Shown here in pieces: positions 45,847 through 55,106 of a DNA stretch of 64,000 nt. Location: assembly GCF_018141165.1 (NCBI RefSeq), contig NZ_CP058557.1, forward strand, positions 2,418,001 to 2,482,000, read 5' to 3'. This DNA is from Alkaliphilus sp. B6464. GTDB taxonomy: Bacteria > Bacillota > Clostridia > Peptostreptococcales > Natronincolaceae. Position numbers and translations under genes: made by a program. The notes below the pieces were generated by a model. It worked only from the letters and a program-made list of their open reading frames with translations. It did not search any database and was not told the origin of the DNA. Within the stretch, counting starts at the first letter, position 1. Each line of letters begins with the position of its first letter.

Positions 45847-46770
45847 ATGGCAAACAATGAAGATTTAAATATTGGTGTATTACAGATAGATGAACCATGC
45901 TGTATTGCCAATACAGGTTGCTTCTTTGACGGTAATCTAGATGATGTAGTTGGCGAATGTATATTTGTAGATAAGGTATATGATTCAGCAACATTTAATT
46001 TACAAGGATTACAGGCTGGAAACAGAATACCATTTGGAACATTACCAACATCAAAATGTGGTCCAAAATCTAGAATTATAAGAGTAAGAGCTATAAGAGC
46101 TAAAAAATTTTTTAACCCTGATAATATTAATGATCCTAAAAATTTAACTATTACTCCTACAACAACCTTATCAGGTGCTCAGTTTGTTACTGATGAAAAA
46201 GGAGATCCTGTTGTTGTTCCAGGTCCTGCTGGATTACTACAGTTTCTAATTTTTGCTGATACCTCTGAGTGTGATGAAATAACTAGAGGTACTCCTGTAT
46301 TCGGTTCACAGGAAATATTTATTAGAGGTACAATTGCAGTAGAAATAGATGTTGATTTTATTGACAATCAAGGAAATACACAAACTACAACCCTTAGGGG
46401 GAGAGTACCGGTAAATCAAACAGTAACTAATTTCTTTGAATTATGTATGCCTTCAGTATTTGATTCAGCGTTCTTACCTCAATTTGCGGAGTTCTGTAAC
46501 ATTGCATTTACTCCTAGATTAGCAACTCAAAGTATATCTAGGGATATTACGTTTAATCCACAAACAGGTGAAGTTCTTGTTAACTTAATTATTGCTTTAT
46601 GTATTACTTGCGAGAAGAAGATTAAAGTTCCAGTACAATTATGCGTACTAAGTACAGGTTTCTGCGAGCAAAGCGTTAGTCCAAGACAAATTTGCCCAGA
46701 TTTTCCACCATTATTCCCACCACAAGTAAACGTACCATTTATAGAGCTACGTGAAGGTGAACTACAATAA
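45847..46770 (+). CDS. Hypothetical, possibly spore-surface protein
   Basis: A 307-aa, beta-rich, acidic protein without membrane helices. It has scattered cysteine pairs (PCCIANTGC near 20, CITCEKK near 255, CEQSVSPRQIC near 277) and a proline-rich end (FPPLFPPQVNVPF). The composition resembles coat or exosporium proteins of clostridial spores, but no family is recognised. AAAAGGAGTGA precedes ATG 45847. It faces the propeller-like gene across a 200-bp divergent spacer. Confidence 0.6.
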   Translation: MANNEDLNIGVLQIDEPCCIANTGCFFDGNLDDVVGECIFVDKVYDSATFNLQGLQAGNRIPFGTLPTSKCGPKSRIIRVRAIRAKKFFNPDNINDPKNLTITPTTTLSGAQFVTDEKGDPVVVPGPAGLLQFLIFADTSECDEITRGTPVFGSQEIFIRGTIAVEIDVDFIDNQGNTQTTTLRGRVPVNQTVTNFFELCMPSVFDSAFLPQFAEFCNIAFTPRLATQSISRDITFNPQTGEVLVNLIIALCITCEKKIKVPVQLCVLSTGFCEQSVSPRQICPDFPPLFPPQVNVPFIELREGELQ

Positions 46771-46778
46771 AAGAAGAT

Positions 46779-46812
46779 ATAGTCTGTTGAGAACTCAACA
46801 GACTATGATTTT
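46779..46812. terminator. Terminator between convergent genes
   Basis: ATAGTCTGTTGAG pairs perfectly with CTCAACAGACTAT around AA, followed by GATTTTT. Confidence 0.88.
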
Positions 46813-46819
46813 TAAATAT

Positions 46820-48076
46820 TTAACCTTTAATATTGTTCCAATAGGATTTCATGGATTGTTCAAATTTATTATTTCCGTGCTTATAATAAGTTTTATTCTC
46901 AATATTTTCAGGCATATATTGTTGTTTTACATAACTATTGGGATAATCATGTGGGTATAGATATACAGCTTTATTTTTTATAGAAGAATTTGAATGACTA
47001 TCACATAGATGATAAGGTATACTTCCTACATCAAATCTATCTAAATCATCTAATGCAGCATTAATTGCTTTATAGGCAGTATTGGACTTAGGAAGAGATG
47101 CAAGCAGTATTGTAGCTTGGGATAATGGTATTCTAGCTTCTGGTAAACCCAGCTGTAGAGCGGCATCAGTGCAAGACTTTACTATAGAAATTGCCTGTGG
47201 ATAAGCAAGTCCTATATCTTCAGATGCAATAACTAAAAGTCTTCTACAAATAGAAGTCAAATCTCCACTTTTAATTAATCTAGCAAGGGCATGCACACTA
47301 GCTTGTTCATCTGATCCCCTTATGCTTTTTTGAAAAAAACTAAGTAGATTATAATGCCCATCTCCATTTCTGTCATAATTAGTAATTTTACTTTGAGAGC
47401 ATTCCACTGCCTTCTGTATATCTATATGTATCTCTTCAGGATTATAAATAGCATATGTATTTATTATTAGTTCTAATGTATTTAAAGATCTTCTTAGATC
47501 TCCGCCGGATACCTCTGCAATATAGTCTATTGCATTATCTTCATATGCAATTTTGATATCTAGTCGTGTTTCTTCTAGAGAAATGGCTCTTTTTAATCCT
47601 TCGATTAAATCGTAAGTATTTAATGCTTTAAATTCGATAGTAGTGCATCTACTTAGTAGAGCATTAAATATGGAAAAATTAACATTTTCGGTAGTGCTTC
47701 CAATAAGAGTTATATCTCCATTCTCTATATATTCAAGTATAGACTGTTGTTGACGTTTAGTTAAATAATGTAACTCATCAATGTATAGTAAAATGCCATT
47801 CATAGTATGTAGTGTGCCAATTTGAGATATTACATGCTTGATATCATCTATATTAGCATTAGTACCATTGATTTTGTAAAATTTTTTGTTGGAACTATTT
47901 GCTATTATATTTGCTATTGTAGTTTTACCTGTTCCAGATGGTCCAAAAAAAATCATATTAGGAATTATTTTTGACTGGACTATTCTATTTAATAATTTAC
48001 CATCACCTATAATGTGATTTTGTCCTACTATTTCATTTAATTCTACAGGTCGTACTCTATCTGCTAAAGGTTTCAT
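46820..48076 (-). CDS. rarA: Replication-associated recombination protein A (MgsA/RarA)
   Basis: An AAA+ ATPase related to clamp loaders that acts at stalled replication forks. The 418-aa protein has the RarA start (PLADRVRPVELNEIVGQNHI), Walker A FFGPSGTGKTTIAN (about 45-58), Walker B ILLYIDELHYL, sensor 1 IGSTTENVNF and the C-terminal tetramerisation region. ATG 48076 follows GGAGGG; an in-frame TTG at 48082 is too close to it. Some residues differ from the consensus DEIHRF (here DELHYL), but the ATPase motifs are intact. Confidence 0.92.
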   Translation of the reverse strand: MKPLADRVRPVELNEIVGQNHIIGDGKLLNRIVQSKIIPNMIFFGPSGTGKTTIANIIANSSNKKFYKINGTNANIDDIKHVISQIGTLHTMNGILLYIDELHYLTKRQQQSILEYIENGDITLIGSTTENVNFSIFNALLSRCTTIEFKALNTYDLIEGLKRAISLEETRLDIKIAYEDNAIDYIAEVSGGDLRRSLNTLELIINTYAIYNPEEIHIDIQKAVECSQSKITNYDRNGDGHYNLLSFFQKSIRGSDEQASVHALARLIKSGDLTSICRRLLVIASEDIGLAYPQAISIVKSCTDAALQLGLPEARIPLSQATILLASLPKSNTAYKAINAALDDLDRFDVGSIPYHLCDSHSNSSIKNKAVYLYPHDYPNSYVKQQYMPENIENKTYYKHGNNKFEQSMKSYWNNIKG

Positions 48077-48118
48077 GGTCAACCCTCCTAAAATTTTGTA
48101 ATATAATCTATTATATCA

Positions 48119-49096
48119 TTATAATAGATTCCTTCTTAATTCTTCCCCGCTCATAGGAGATAAGTATCCTAACGGTACATCAAATACAGATATAGCACCG
48201 GTCTTGCCTTCTTGCCACAGCTTAAACACTGCTCTAGCATAGGCAACTGAAATTGATGAAGTAAATTCCGGGTTACTGTCGAGAGTAAGGCTAAACTCCA
48301 TTTTTTGCTTGCTGCCTTCTCCAGTAGTTCCAGTTCGAATAACTAATCCACCATGTGGCATTTTACTATGATTTTCTTTTAATTCTTCTTCGGATATGAA
48401 AAATACAGATGTATCATAGCCATAAAAATAATTAGGCATAGTTTTAATTTCATTCTCAATTCTAGCTAAATCTGCATTCTCTTCACAACATACATAGCAG
48501 ACTCGTTTATGTCCCTTATTAGTCGGTATATCTATATTTTCATAATTCATGACTTTATCTAATGCCTCCCTAATAGGTATAGTATATTGAACCCCATTTT
48601 TCACACCTTTTATTCTTTTAATTGCATCAGAATGACCTTGACTTAATCCTTCTCCCCAGAAAGTATAGCTTTTACCATGGGGTAAAATGGAGATACCTAG
48701 TAGTTTATTAAGGGAAAACAGTCCTGGGTCCCAACCTACAGATATAAGTCCTAATTTTCCTGATGATTTTGCTGATTGATTTATCTTTTCAAAGTATTCA
48801 GGAATTCTTTGATGATTATCAAAACTATCTATCGTGTTGAAGTGAGAAACTATCATAGGTCCTTGCTCATCTAGGTCCTTTGCAGAACCACCACATAGTA
48901 TCATTACATCAATTTTATCCTTAAAATCTAATACTTGTGATATATGTACTACATTAGGTTTTGAATCTAGCAAATTTGGGTCTCTTCTTGTAAATATAGC
49001 AACAAGTTTCATATCAGGATTTTGGGATATTGCCAGTTCTGTCCCACGACCGAGATTTCCATAACCTACTATACCAATTCGAATTTTATTATCCAT
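48119..49096 (-). CDS. ddh: meso-Diaminopimelate D-dehydrogenase
   Basis: Reductively aminates tetrahydrodipicolinate to meso-diaminopimelate in one step, feeding lysine and peptidoglycan synthesis. The 325-aa length is typical. The NADPH-binding GIVGYGNLGRG (about 8-18), the sugar/phosphate loop TRRDP and the substrate segment SVGWDPGLFSLNKLL (about 148-162) are visible. GGGAGGG precedes the start. It is transcribed away from the spore-protein gene region. Confidence 0.94.
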   Translation of the reverse strand: MDNKIRIGIVGYGNLGRGTELAISQNPDMKLVAIFTRRDPNLLDSKPNVVHISQVLDFKDKIDVMILCGGSAKDLDEQGPMIVSHFNTIDSFDNHQRIPEYFEKINQSAKSSGKLGLISVGWDPGLFSLNKLLGISILPHGKSYTFWGEGLSQGHSDAIKRIKGVKNGVQYTIPIREALDKVMNYENIDIPTNKGHKRVCYVCCEENADLARIENEIKTMPNYFYGYDTSVFFISEEELKENHSKMPHGGLVIRTGTTGEGSKQKMEFSLTLDSNPEFTSSISVAYARAVFKLWQEGKTGAISVFDVPLGYLSPMSGEELRRNLL

Positions 49097-49229
49097 AAGA
49101 CCCTCCCATAATAAATTATAATAAGTACTTTAATACTAGAATTATATCACTTTAATAGCTATTTATAATATTTTATGAATAAAAAATGCAGAAAATTGAT
49201 GATGTTTTAATATATTTAAAAAAATTAGT

Positions 49230-49262
49230 AAGAGCATTAGAGAAATTACCCTAATGCCCTTT
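49230..49262 (-). terminator. Terminator of the SASP gene
   Basis: On the minus strand GCATTAG and CTAATGC form a short hairpin followed by a T-rich stretch. Confidence 0.55.
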
Positions 49263-49274
49263 GACATATACAAA

Positions 49275-49451
49275 CTATTTTTTGTTTATAAGTTGTTTTT
49301 CACCCATTTCTACTAAATCTCTTACTATTAAACCTGTATGCTTTGAAGCTAGGTGCCTAGGATCGTTTACTCCAAATTCATTTGCAATTTCCATCTTGAA
49401 TTCTTCTAAAGCATGTCTAGCTTCTGGAACAAGTAGTCTCTTCTTAGACAT
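49275..49451 (-). CDS. Alpha/beta-type small acid-soluble spore protein
   Basis: A 58-aa protein with the SASP helices: LLVPEARHALEEFKMEIANE and a second half HTGLIVRDLVEMGEKQL. Such proteins coat and protect DNA in the forespore, so the organism sporulates. AAAGGAGATGATCTTA precedes ATG 49451; an in-frame ATG at 49460 lies inside the site. The second helix deviates from the usual NGSVGGEMVKRM, so it is a divergent member. Confidence 0.82.
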   Translation of the reverse strand: MSKKRLLVPEARHALEEFKMEIANEFGVNDPRHLASKHTGLIVRDLVEMGEKQLINKK

Positions 49452-49689
49452 TAAGATCATCTCCTTTGAATTTAAATACCCCTTTAAATAGTATTCGAAA
49501 ACAGTGTAAGGTTATCCGTATCTAGAGAATCCAAATCATGTCAGTTAAATTAAAAATAATCCTAAAAATAATACTTTATAAAATAAAACGTCCTTAAAAT
49601 GAGACGTTCTTTGTATATATAAATAGTAATGCTTCTTTCCGGAAATAAAAATTAACTAATATTATACATATATCATGAGGGTTCATCCA

Positions 49690-49986
49690 TATTAGCCTAT
49701 ACTATTACTAATCTTATTTGGGTATACGATGAGGTATTTTGTTTATTCTGTACAAGGTGTTATTAAGCCTGGCCTTAATTCTAGCGCTTTATGGGAAGGC
49801 TTTATTAGCTCTCCTAATGAAACTATATTATTTCATGGGGTTGCAGTGTTTTTAACTGGATTTATTATTTATAGGGGAGTAAAAGGTGGATTAGAAGCAA
49901 TTGCAAAAATAACAATACCAACTTTATTTATTTCACTTATAATTGCAGTTATATGGGCAATCTCTCAAAAAGGATCTTCTTTGTGA
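49690..49986 (+). pseudogene. Na+-dependent (NSS/SNF-family) transporter fragment
   Basis: The frame from ATG 49729 encodes two hydrophobic helices and the NSS-type loop VYSVQGVIKPGLNSSALWEG, then TILFHGVAVFLTGFIIYRGV and GLEAIAKITIPTLF. About 85 of some 450 residues remain, and both ends are gone. The 3' break is joined directly to a glycyl-radical enzyme fragment. Confidence 0.75.
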
Positions 49987-50095
49987 ATATAATAATCTAA
50001 TTGTTAGGGTTGCAGGATATAGTGACTACTTTAATAATTTGGATAAAGCATTACAGGATGAAATTATTGCTAGAACAGAACACTCTAATTTTTAA
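49985..50095 (+). pseudogene. Glycyl-radical enzyme C-terminal fragment
   Basis: Thirty-six codons encode [20 protein letters not shown], then IARTEHSNF and a stop: the glycyl-radical loop (RVAGYSDYF) that ends pyruvate formate-lyase-type enzymes. Only this last piece remains, and it would not be active alone. Confidence 0.85.
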
Positions 50096-50144
50096 TTAAT
50101 ATTCTAAGTAGACTAGATAAGTATTACGATTATAATAAATATAT

Positions 50145-50207
50145 TATATTTTTCCTCATACGGGTCATGTTGAGACAATAGTGATGATATTAAGGGTGGA
50201 GAAATAG
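50145..50207 (+). pseudogene. 3' end of a 23S rRNA (uracil-C5) methyltransferase, scar A
   Basis: The frame reads YIFPHTGHVETIVMILRVEK then stop, the terminal sequence of RlmD/RumA-type methyltransferases (FPxTxHVETVxLL). Everything upstream is missing. The 3' end of this gene is a known insertion site for integrative elements, and related scars recur downstream. Confidence 0.75.
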
Positions 50208-50337
50208 AGGGTTGGAAAAGCCTTATTTCAAGCTACTTGAGCGTTTCAATGATTATGATAAATGAAAAATAATATTCATCAAGGAACCCAACGGAAACAT
50301 ATATACAAAGGGTGCCTTGATAGTTTAGACTACAGGC

Positions 50338-50631
50338 TTGATGTCCGGAAAAATGATTGTTTTGGGAGCTGGTGCAAGTTGTGCAGCCATACCTAATGGT
50401 GATAAGAATGGAAAAAAGATATCTGCAATGAGTGGGTTTATTGAAAAATTAGGACTCTCTGATATCTTGTCAGAGGTTGCCATACAAACTGATTTGGATA
50501 ATCTTGAAGATATTTATATGGAACTAGATAATCGCAGTAAAAAAGATACAGTATTTTGGGTCTGCTCTTGCAACAGAAAATGCTATTACTTTTCCAAATA
50601 TATAAAATCTGAAGGAGTAACATTTTTTTAA
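50338..50631 (+). pseudogene. SIR2-like protein, N-terminal remnant
   Basis: MIVLGAGASCAAIPNGDKNG and MSGFIEKLGLSDIL match the nucleotide-binding start of SIR2-like NADase/defence proteins. After about residue 68 the family text ends and unrelated sequence runs to a stop. Upstream, 50208-50337 holds a short fragment (LEKPYFKLLERFNDYDK) I cannot assign; 50632-50831 holds nothing I can support. Confidence 0.6.
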
Positions 50632-50831
50632 AATGTTATGGAAGAATTTAGAGATAAATTGAATGATAGATGGTTAAGAAATTAAATTGTCGGATAATAT
50701 GCAAACTGGTTAAATGGATATTATATTTAAACTGTAGAAAAGAAATATTTGGCATGATATACTAATTTTAGAATTTAACGAACAAATTTTATATTATCTT
50801 GTGATGGATATTAAAGAGGAGGGTATATGAA

Positions 50832-51374
50832 ATGAAAACTATGCTGAAAATTATGGGAATGCGTAAAAACGGAATTCATGATGATACATTGCATTTGTTT
50901 CAGCACATTGTTCAAACATATAAAGGAGAAGAATGCGAAGAAAAATTTATAAAAGCGATGGAAGAACAGCTCACCAAGGAGCAACGCTTCCGGTTATACG
51001 AGCAAAATGGAAGTTGTAGAGGTACTGGGTACGATAAAGAACGCAAAGTCTTCGCACTTGAACACGCTGACAAGCCCCTTGCTGAAAGGCTTGAACTATT
51101 TTCAAATGCCTTTGGCAGAACGGCTGTTTTGAATGATGATAATACAATCACAGTCACTTTTGCCTGTAACCATGGATACTACAAGCATGCGCCAAAAGGA
51201 ATGTTTCGATTTCCGGCATCAATTGAAACATATTTTGAAAGATGCGCAGGTGGGCGTTTGTATGAATACCAAAAAGCATTGGGAATAAAACTGAAGATTA
51301 AGTCAGTTGATGTGTCTCCCCTTAGCGATAATATTGTAAACCCCGTTGTATTTACTTTTGAGGTAGTGGATTAA
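50832..51374 (+). CDS. Hypothetical protein
   Basis: A 180-aa soluble protein of no recognised family. It has a few cysteines, including FACNHGYYKHAPKG near 115, which could bind metal. It has no signal peptide or membrane helix. A strong site (AGAGGAGGG) precedes ATG 50832 and the frame is clean, so it is probably a live gene. Codon use (more G/C in places) hints at a foreign origin compared with the housekeeping genes. Confidence 0.6.
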   Translation: MKTMLKIMGMRKNGIHDDTLHLFQHIVQTYKGEECEEKFIKAMEEQLTKEQRFRLYEQNGSCRGTGYDKERKVFALEHADKPLAERLELFSNAFGRTAVLNDDNTITVTFACNHGYYKHAPKGMFRFPASIETYFERCAGGRLYEYQKALGIKLKIKSVDVSPLSDNIVNPVVFTFEVVD

Positions 51375-51607
51375 CAACACACTTACCGAACAAGCATATT
51401 AAAGTTTATCCTACCACATAGAGCAAACCAATTTCTTGAAATACTATTTATTAATTGTGATAATCAACTCAACGAAATTAATTGATTCGAGGTGAAAAAT
51501 CATGTTTCACATCAGATATCCTTGTTAATTTGCAATTAATGCGAAGGCACGAAGTCCTCCCGGCTTATTTGATTCTATAATAAAATCAAAAATTTGGAGG
51601 AGATTAA

Positions 51608-52054
51608 ATGCAAATTATAAATATGACTCAAGTAAATAAAACACAGATAATGCAAGCAGCACAAATATCAACTGACAGCCTTCCAATTGGTTGGGGCGGC
51701 ATACTTGCTCCAGTGTATAACGGAAATGTCTTCGAATTACATCCCTTGGCTGTTCGAAGCAATCATCGAAATCAAGGTATTGGTAGAGCAATCGTGACAG
51801 CTCTTGAGGATGAAGCAAGAAATCAAGGTGGCTTGACAATATATTTGGGTGCTGATGATGAAATAGGCGATGGCGAAACATCCTTTGCAAATGTTGATTT
51901 ATTTGATAATTTACCAGGAAAAACAAACGATTTTACTGCTGGTACTCATCAATCCGGTTTTTACTTAAAGCTCGGATATAAAATTATTGGGGTTATGCCT
52001 AATGCAAACGGAATAGGAAAATTGGATATTTATTTTGGAAAAGGACTACGATAA
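51608..52054 (+). CDS. GNAT acetyltransferase, aminoglycoside 6'-N-acetyltransferase-like
   Basis: A 148-aa GNAT protein with the acetyl-CoA motif VRSNHRNQGIGRAIVTALE (about 53-71) after ELHPLAV, then GGLTIYLGADDE and a C-terminal GFYLKLGYKIIGVMPNANG. The ELHPLxV...GGxTIxLGxDDE pattern is typical of the AAC(6')-related branch, but resistance cannot be claimed from sequence. TTGGAGGAGAT precedes ATG. It ends at a strong hairpin. Confidence 0.8.
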   Translation: MQIINMTQVNKTQIMQAAQISTDSLPIGWGGILAPVYNGNVFELHPLAVRSNHRNQGIGRAIVTALEDEARNQGGLTIYLGADDEIGDGETSFANVDLFDNLPGKTNDFTAGTHQSGFYLKLGYKIIGVMPNANGIGKLDIYFGKGLR

Positions 52055-52058
52055 AGAA

Positions 52059-52110
52059 AAGGGGCTGTCTCAAAATGGTTTTTAAACCATTTTGAGACAG
52101 CCCCTTCCTT
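52059..52110 (+). terminator. Terminator of the GNAT gene
   Basis: A perfect 23-bp stem (AAGGGGCTGTCTCAAAATGG and on, 52059-52081, with its complement 52084-52106), then TCCTT. The GGGGCTGTCTCAAAA stem is a common Firmicute terminator sequence. Confidence 0.8.
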
Positions 52111-52142
52111 AATATATTGTTCCATCAAGGGGGATTCAGATC

Positions 52143-52370
52143 ATAATGACATCTTTATTATCCTCTCAAGGCATGTATAATGATAACGCATTGTGGCCAA
52201 AACGATAAATAGAGCACTTTGAACACAATATGTTATGGTTTCAGGGGTGAAAATGGGTTAGAATTAGATTGAAAATGTCATCTGTTTAGGGTTGAAAAAC
52301 AGCTAAAACATAGATGACATAGGGGTGATTTATGGAAGTCGGGGTTTTGAGAGCCTAAAAATGAATTATT
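52143..52370 (+). repeat. Degenerate direct repeat, copy 1 (contains scar B)
   Basis: Shares with 53663-53880 the blocks GACATCTTTATT, CTCAAGGCA, ATTGTGG, ATATGTTATGGTTT, ATAGATGACAT and GCCTAAAAATG in the same order. It starts with the rum-like motif (CTCAAGGCATGT). An inverted repeat, ATGTCATCT (52275) / AGATGACAT (52312), lies within. The remaining stretch to the arginase gene holds no supported gene. Confidence 0.6.
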
Positions 52371-52787
52371 ACTCCTCTGTGCTTAGTGAAGAAAATCTAT
52401 TTCTAGAGGAGGTTATTATGATCGGAAAATTTGAAATAAGAGATTAAGATTTAAAATATGAACAATGCTCTTTTAAAACTGAATAATACGGTATTAAAAC
52501 AGAAATTCCTTATGATAATATAGAAAATATGGTATAATTTTCTTGTCAGGTAAATGGAATTAGTAGATTTATATGTAATAAAATTGATGTAACTAAGGAT
52601 AATTGAATGAAAACAGCTAATGTACTTTAAAATAAGAAGATTAGTGTAATTGAAATCTTAAAATGGAAAACATTTAAGGGAAAAAATGAAAGATAACTCT
52701 ACAAATCATATAAGCCCTAAAGAAAAAGAGAAAATTTATCTATGATAGATGTTGAAATTCAATAATTAGGATGAAAGGATGATATTA

Positions 52788-53636
52788 TTGAAGATAAAGT
52801 TAGCTGGGGTACCTAGTAATTCTGGAGGATTATACACAGGAACAGAAATGACTCCTAAAATTCTTAGACAAGCAGGTATAATTGAATTATTCGAGAAACA
52901 GGGAATTGAAGTTTTAGATCTTGGGGATGTGAATATCCCTAGCTATATGCCAAGACATAATATTCCGCCTATTAGAAATTGGCCGGGACCACGTATTGTA
53001 TGGGGAGAAATATATAAACAGTCAGAAAATTGGTTTGAGAATGATGACTTAGTTCTGATTTTAGGTGGCGATTGCAGTATTGTAGCAGGTACAATGCAAA
53101 GCGTATATAGGAGATATGGGGATAAAACTCACCTAGTTGTAATTGATGCTCATATTGATGTATACAAACCATCGTCAGACCGATGTATAGGCGCTGCAGG
53201 TTCTGGGTTATGGTTTCTTTTAGAATCTAATCATTTTTTTAATACGTTGAATGGATTTAGTGGTAGGAACGTTACAATTTTAGGTTATCAACAAGAGATT
53301 GAAATTAATAAAGATGTTACTATGCATAGTCTATGGGAAATTAGGGAGAAAGGAATAGAGTCAATAGCAAAAAAAGTACTTGATAGTATTCCTGAGGATA
53401 GTAGTATATTAATACACTTGGATTTAGATGCTATTGCAAAAAAAGAAATGTATGCTGTTTACTCACCTAGTGAAGAAGGTCTTTCTATTGAAGAAGTAAA
53501 GACCCTTTTAAGAGAAATTCTTGCTGATTCTAGGGTAGTGGGAATAGAGATTACTGAATTTTTTGGTTTATATGATATTGATGGGAGTCAGGCTTTAAAG
53601 TTAATTGAGTTAATTGCAGATACAATAAGAAATTAA
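52788..53636 (+). CDS. Arginase/agmatinase (ureohydrolase) family protein, atypical metal ligands
   Basis: A 282-aa ureohydrolase-fold protein. The first metal motif reads LILGGDCS (family GGDHS, His to Cys), the second VVIDAHIDVYKP (family DAHxDxN, intact up to the last residue) and the third HLDLDAIAKKEM (family DxDxxDP, final DP lost). So it may bind different metals or have lost hydrolase activity. TTG 52788 has AAAGG 9 nt upstream; ATG 52779 abuts that site. It lies alone between two direct repeats. Confidence 0.8.
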   Translation: MKIKLAGVPSNSGGLYTGTEMTPKILRQAGIIELFEKQGIEVLDLGDVNIPSYMPRHNIPPIRNWPGPRIVWGEIYKQSENWFENDDLVLILGGDCSIVAGTMQSVYRRYGDKTHLVVIDAHIDVYKPSSDRCIGAAGSGLWFLLESNHFFNTLNGFSGRNVTILGYQQEIEINKDVTMHSLWEIREKGIESIAKKVLDSIPEDSSILIHLDLDAIAKKEMYAVYSPSEEGLSIEEVKTLLREILADSRVVGIEITEFFGLYDIDGSQALKLIELIADTIRN

Positions 53637-53662
53637 TAGTTCTGCCAAGGGACTAGTGTATT

Positions 53663-53880
53663 TACACGACATCTTTATTGTCACCTCAAGGCACGTTGAG
53701 AGTATAATTCATTCTGATGAGGTATTGTGGTTAAAAGGGAGAATAAGACGATTTAACCATAATATGTTATGGTTTTTGGGTAAAAAACGAGTAAAAAACA
53801 CATTTTTTGGTCCTGTTTTTTAGGGGTTTTTATAGATGACATTCGGTATTTTTAAAGATGACGCCCTAAAAATGCAGATT
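53663..53880 (+). repeat. Degenerate direct repeat, copy 2 (contains scar C)
   Basis: Second copy of the repeat at 52143-52370. It begins DIFIVTSRHVESI in one frame, with CACGTTGAG at 53692-53700 as in the rum 3' end. The rest of 53881-54129 shows nothing supported. Confidence 0.6.
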
Positions 53881-54129
53881 ACACAGATAGAATCTAAAGG
53901 CATCGGGGTGAAAAAATTCTGGTGCCTTTTAGCTTGGCACGACAAATTTTATTATAATAATGAAAAATAGGGTTATTAGTAGCATTCCATAGTGAAAGCT
54001 TTAGACAAAGAACAGAATTGATAAGATAAAGCGTGAATAAATTTTGTTGGTCAGATAAACAAGAATTTATCGAGCACTTTTAGGCTAAAGGTTATTTATA
54101 TAATCCCATATAAAGATAAATCAGAAGTT

Positions 54130-54763
54130 GTGGAGGAGAAAATAAGAAACAATATAAAACCAACCAAAACGGAAAGTTATATAAGTCCGGAAGAAAAGGT
54201 GCTGTTTGATGAAATAGAAAAGGAGCTTTTTCATGAAGTAAGCCCTGGCCTTTTCATAGAAAAGAAGAACTGCCAACCATATATCCGAATGAAGCGTGCT
54301 ATAAAGCCATCGCTGTTTATGTTTATGGTTTTCAATAATATGCCGAAAAGATAGGGGATGCCACAGACATTAACTATGTAAGGCGCAGTTCCACAAAAGT
54401 ATGCTCTATGAAAGCATTTTAACAAACAACAAATTTGATATTGCCATTGACCTCATCCAGCGTAGCATAGATGCGGATATTCAAGATTACAATGGCATTA
54501 CAGCACTCCATTATCTTGCAGGTAATATACACCAACCGAGAGCTTGCCAAGTGTTTCGTCTCATTTTAGAACAAAATCCCAACGTAAACCTTTAGAACAA
54601 AATGGGATGCTCTATCCTTTGCCTTTTGGTAGCTTATGTTGGAACAAATTCCATGGATGAAGACTGGTCTTTGGTTAAGAAGTTAGTAGAAATGAGGGCG
54701 GATAGAAGTGTTTTGCCAGAAGTTTTTCAAGAAAAATTAGAACTGATTTTAGACATGAAATAA
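54130..54763 (+). pseudogene. Ankyrin-repeat immunity-type protein, multiply frameshifted
   Basis: Reassembled across frames it reads EEKVLFDEIEKELFHEVSPG, ELPTIYPNEACYKAIAVYVY, TNNKFDIAIDLIQRSIDADI, QDYNGITALHYLAGNI (ankyrin), LEQNPNVNL, then WSLVKKLVEMRADRS and a stop at 54761. At least three frame changes and two stops break it. Ankyrin proteins of this type act as immunity proteins to polymorphic toxins. No toxin partner is adjacent. Confidence 0.7.
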
Positions 54764-54807
54764 AAATGCAAAATTCCAGTTTATTGGTGAGATTATGAGC
54801 ATAATGA

Positions 54808-54972
54808 GAAGCTGAAATTCCAATTAATGAAGCCACAGGAAATGGATATAATCTACAGTTCATAAATGAAGATAATGCGTTGATAAATTGGAACAAGGAA
54901 ATGGCAAATATGAATTTATTTGACTTAAAGACACTAAATAATATTTGTTCTTATGAAAAATCAGAAGAATAA
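54808..54972 (+). pseudogene. Unassigned ORF fragment
   Basis: A 54-codon frame without start (EIPINEATGNGYNLQFINED, then NMNLFDLKTLNNICSYE) ending at TAA 54970. It reads like real protein, but I recognise no family. The sequence from 54973 to 55106 shows nothing further. Confidence 0.35.
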
Positions 54973-55106
54973 GGGATGCAAAGCTGTTATATGAATGGAT
55001 ATGTATTAATAAAGATTGTATACTTTCTGTAAATTATAATGAGATTTTGCACAAATATTATAATCTCAAAATACTCAATAATTATAACTAAAAATATTAG
55101 CCATTG

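Noticed and set aside
52059-52106. Perfect 23-bp inverted repeat considered as an insertion-sequence end
   Set aside because: It directly follows a gene stop, has a 2-nt loop and no transposase or second end nearby, so a terminator explains it better.
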